Positions 13,218-14,607 of a stretch of DNA of 14,607 bases are shown piece by piece. The first letter of the stretch is position 1; every line of letters starts with the position of its first letter. This stretch comes from Tyzzerella sp. UBA1042 (lineage in GTDB: Bacteria; Bacillota; Clostridia; Lachnospirales; Anaerotignaceae): contig DCDZ01000003.1 of assembly GCA_002316675.1 (NCBI GenBank), positions 81,475 to 96,081 of the forward strand, given 5' to 3'. The position numbers were made by a program, and so were the translations under genes. The notes below the pieces were generated by a model. It did not search any database. It saw only the letters and a list, made by a program, of their open reading frames with translations, and was not told the origin of the DNA.

Positions 13218-14216
13218 ATGGCATATCAAGTTACTTTAATTCCCGGTGACGGCAGCGGCCCCGAGGTTATTGGGGCAGCAAAAAAGGTGGTCGAAGCAAC
13301 AGGCATCAACATTCATTGGGAGGAAGCCCAAGCAGGCGCAGCCATGATTGAGGCATACGGCACACCCCTGCCCGACGAAACAATTGCATCTATCCGTAAA
13401 ACAGGGATAGCCCTGAAGGGGCCCATTACCACACCTGTTGGCACAGGCTTTCGCAGTGTGAATGTTGCCCTTCGAAAAACCTTTGATTTATACGCAAATG
13501 TTCGTCCGACGAAAACCTATCCCGGTGTGATTACAAAATTTGAAAATATTGATTTGGTTATCGTTCGGGAAAATACGGAGGATCTTTATGCAGGCATTGA
13601 GCGGATGGTTGATGAAGACACTGCAGAAAGCATCAAGCTTTTTACCAGAAAGGGCTGCGAGCGTATTATTCGCTATGCATTTGAGTATGCCGTAAGAGAA
13701 GGCAGAAAAAAAGTAACCGCTGTGCATAAAGCAAATATTATGAAATGTACCGACGGTATGTTCCTTGATATTGCCAGAAAAATTGCCAAGGAATACCCAC
13801 AAATTCAGTTTAACGACAGTATTGTGGATGCAATGTGTATGCGTCTGGTGATGCATCCTGAGGAATATGATGTACTGGTTTGCCCAAATCTTTACGGAGA
13901 TATTATATCCGATCTTTGTGCCGGGCTGGTTGGCGGCTTAGGATTGACCCCCAGTGCCAATATCGGCGTGGACGGCGCTATTTTTGAGCCTATCCACGGC
14001 TCTGCTCCGGATATTGCGGGACAGCATAAAATCAACCCTACTGCGGCCATTCTTTCCACCGCCCTTATGCTGGCACACTTGGGAGAAGGCGAAAAAGCTG
14101 CGGCCATTGAAAAAGCAGTAGAAACTGTCATTGGCACAGGAAAAATTCTGACACCGGATATGGGAGGCACTGCCTCCACGGAAGAGTTTGCCGATGCAGT
14201 GATTGCGGCTTTATAG
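13218..14216 (+). CDS. icd: NAD-dependent isocitrate dehydrogenase (isocitrate/isopropylmalate dehydrogenase family)
   Basis: This enzyme oxidatively decarboxylates isocitrate to 2-oxoglutarate. Its 332 residues are typical of the short prokaryotic NAD class. IPGDGSGPEV is at 8-17. The substrate loop GFRSVNVALRK (78-87) has Ser80, Asn82 and Arg86, the isocitrate-type pattern, where isopropylmalate dehydrogenases carry a Leu-rich loop. Other expected residues are R96, R117, Y124, K171 and N173, plus D204, D228 and D232 (in NLYGDIISDL) for Mg-isocitrate. In HGSAPDIAGQHKINP, D265-I266 replace the Lys-Tyr that binds the 2'-phosphate in the E. coli NADP enzyme, indicating NAD use. AGGAGG at 13204-13209 is 8 nt before the ATG at 13218; an upstream TTG at 13200 precedes the ribosome site and is rejected. 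It closes the citrate-to-2-oxoglutarate cluster; transposase remnants follow directly. Confidence 0.93.
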   Translation: MAYQVTLIPGDGSGPEVIGAAKKVVEATGINIHWEEAQAGAAMIEAYGTPLPDETIASIRKTGIALKGPITTPVGTGFRSVNVALRKTFDLYANVRPTKTYPGVITKFENIDLVIVRENTEDLYAGIERMVDEDTAESIKLFTRKGCERIIRYAFEYAVREGRKKVTAVHKANIMKCTDGMFLDIARKIAKEYPQIQFNDSIVDAMCMRLVMHPEEYDVLVCPNLYGDIISDLCAGLVGGLGLTPSANIGVDGAIFEPIHGSAPDIAGQHKINPTAAILSTALMLAHLGEGEKAAAIEKAVETVIGTGKILTPDMGGTASTEEFADAVIAAL

Positions 14217-14225
14217 TCCACAGGA

Positions 14226-14607
14226 ATTTTCATTCTTCGGAGAAAAAACCGTGAGGATACCGGAAATACAAAAGCCAGAGTTATATCTGCGAAAAATGTC
14301 CGTCCCGCTCTGGCTGCACTGAGAGCAGGGATTTTACAAAAACAGTGACGCGGCATATGTGGCAAGACTATGTGGAACTGGCGGAAGATATCCGGCACAC
14401 GCCGAAATACAAAGAACTTTACAGAAAGCGAAAAGAGACAATTGAGCGCGTCTTCGCCGATGCAAAAGTGAAATTTGGGATGCGCCACACGCTCTACTGC
14501 AGCTTAACTTAGGTAACAAATTGGGTTAAGCTTAAGTTTGTTGCCATGAATCTCAAAAAGCTGGCAATGTGGAAGTGGAAGGACCGCCATCCTTCCGCAT
14601 CTATCCT
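14226..14607 (+). pseudogene. Truncated, stop-interrupted IS1182-like transposase C-terminus, cut by window edge
   Basis: Reading from 14255 gives GYRKYKS, then a CEKCPSRSGC cysteine cluster, VTRHMWQDYVELAEDIRHTP, and RKETIERVFADAKVKFGMR, which is the C-terminal block of IS1182-family DDE transposases, including the last catalytic Glu in ETIERVF. A TAG at 14510-14512 interrupts it, yet the same frame continues VTNWVKLKFVAMNLKKLAMW, the expected family ending, so the TAG probably arose from a CAG Gln codon. Upstream, a TGA at 14252 is in frame, but the neighbouring frame reads RRKNRE, which would join as NREGYRKYK if one G were lost near 14256. The N-terminal two thirds of a transposase are absent: isocitrate dehydrogenase ends only 9 bp before. 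It is therefore a dead remnant. Confidence 0.87.

Noticed and set aside
13892..14488. 198-codon minus-strand frame across the end of isocitrate dehydrogenase and the transposase remnant
   Set aside because: Both underlying plus-strand sequences are recognised families; the minus frame is incidental.
1..14607. CRISPR array, tRNA, rRNA, prophage or defence island
   Set aside because: No regularly spaced direct repeats, no cloverleaf-like or rRNA-like sequence noticed, and all substantial genes belong to metabolic, wall, transport or repair families.

Overview
The window looks like a chromosomal segment of a low-to-moderate GC anaerobic Firmicute (Bacillota, class Clostridia; perhaps a Lachnospirales/Anaerotignum-like lineage, which I cannot confirm). 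The grounds are strong AGGAGG-type ribosome binding sites before almost every gene, sigma-A-like promoters, Gram-positive-type lipoproteins, a clostridial-type PolA, and a gene closely resembling the Re-citrate synthase of anaerobes such as Clostridium kluyveri.

Layout. At the left edge (minus strand) lies the N-terminal third of MurA, cut by the window. Divergent from it is a monocistronic P1-family (DmpA/S58-type) self-cleaving peptidase (462-1388), ending in a long hairpin. A convergent intergenic zone (1389-1610) with two hairpins separates it from a five-gene minus-strand run transcribed from about 8.2 kb down to 1.6 kb: polA, coaE, a membrane-anchored lytic transglycosylase, a family-5 solute-binding lipoprotein, and a HIT-superfamily GalT-like nucleotidyltransferase. 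The four junctions are 15, 104, 17 and 13 bp, so this is probably one operon or two. Divergent from polA is an orphan NMT1/TauA/SsuA-type substrate-binding lipoprotein (8331-9338) with a good promoter. About 450 bp without a convincing gene follow; they hold an inverted repeat and, at the right end, a near-ideal promoter.

The most notable block is 9785-14216 (plus strand): Re-citrate synthase, aconitase and isocitrate dehydrogenase in pathway order. Together they would convert oxaloacetate plus acetyl-CoA to 2-oxoglutarate, the oxidative arm of an incomplete TCA cycle that feeds glutamate synthesis in anaerobes. Residues in the dehydrogenase point to NAD rather than NADP.

Immediately after the dehydrogenase stop, the right edge carries the C-terminal remnant of an IS1182-like transposase, broken by an in-frame stop and probably by a frameshift.

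I found no CRISPR array, tRNA, rRNA, recognisable riboswitch, phage gene or defence system. Most of the window is housekeeping. I do not see a clearly undescribed system; the Re-citrate synthase cluster, the GalT-like gene of uncertain substrate, the orphan binding protein and the unexplained 9339-9552 segment are the best leads.
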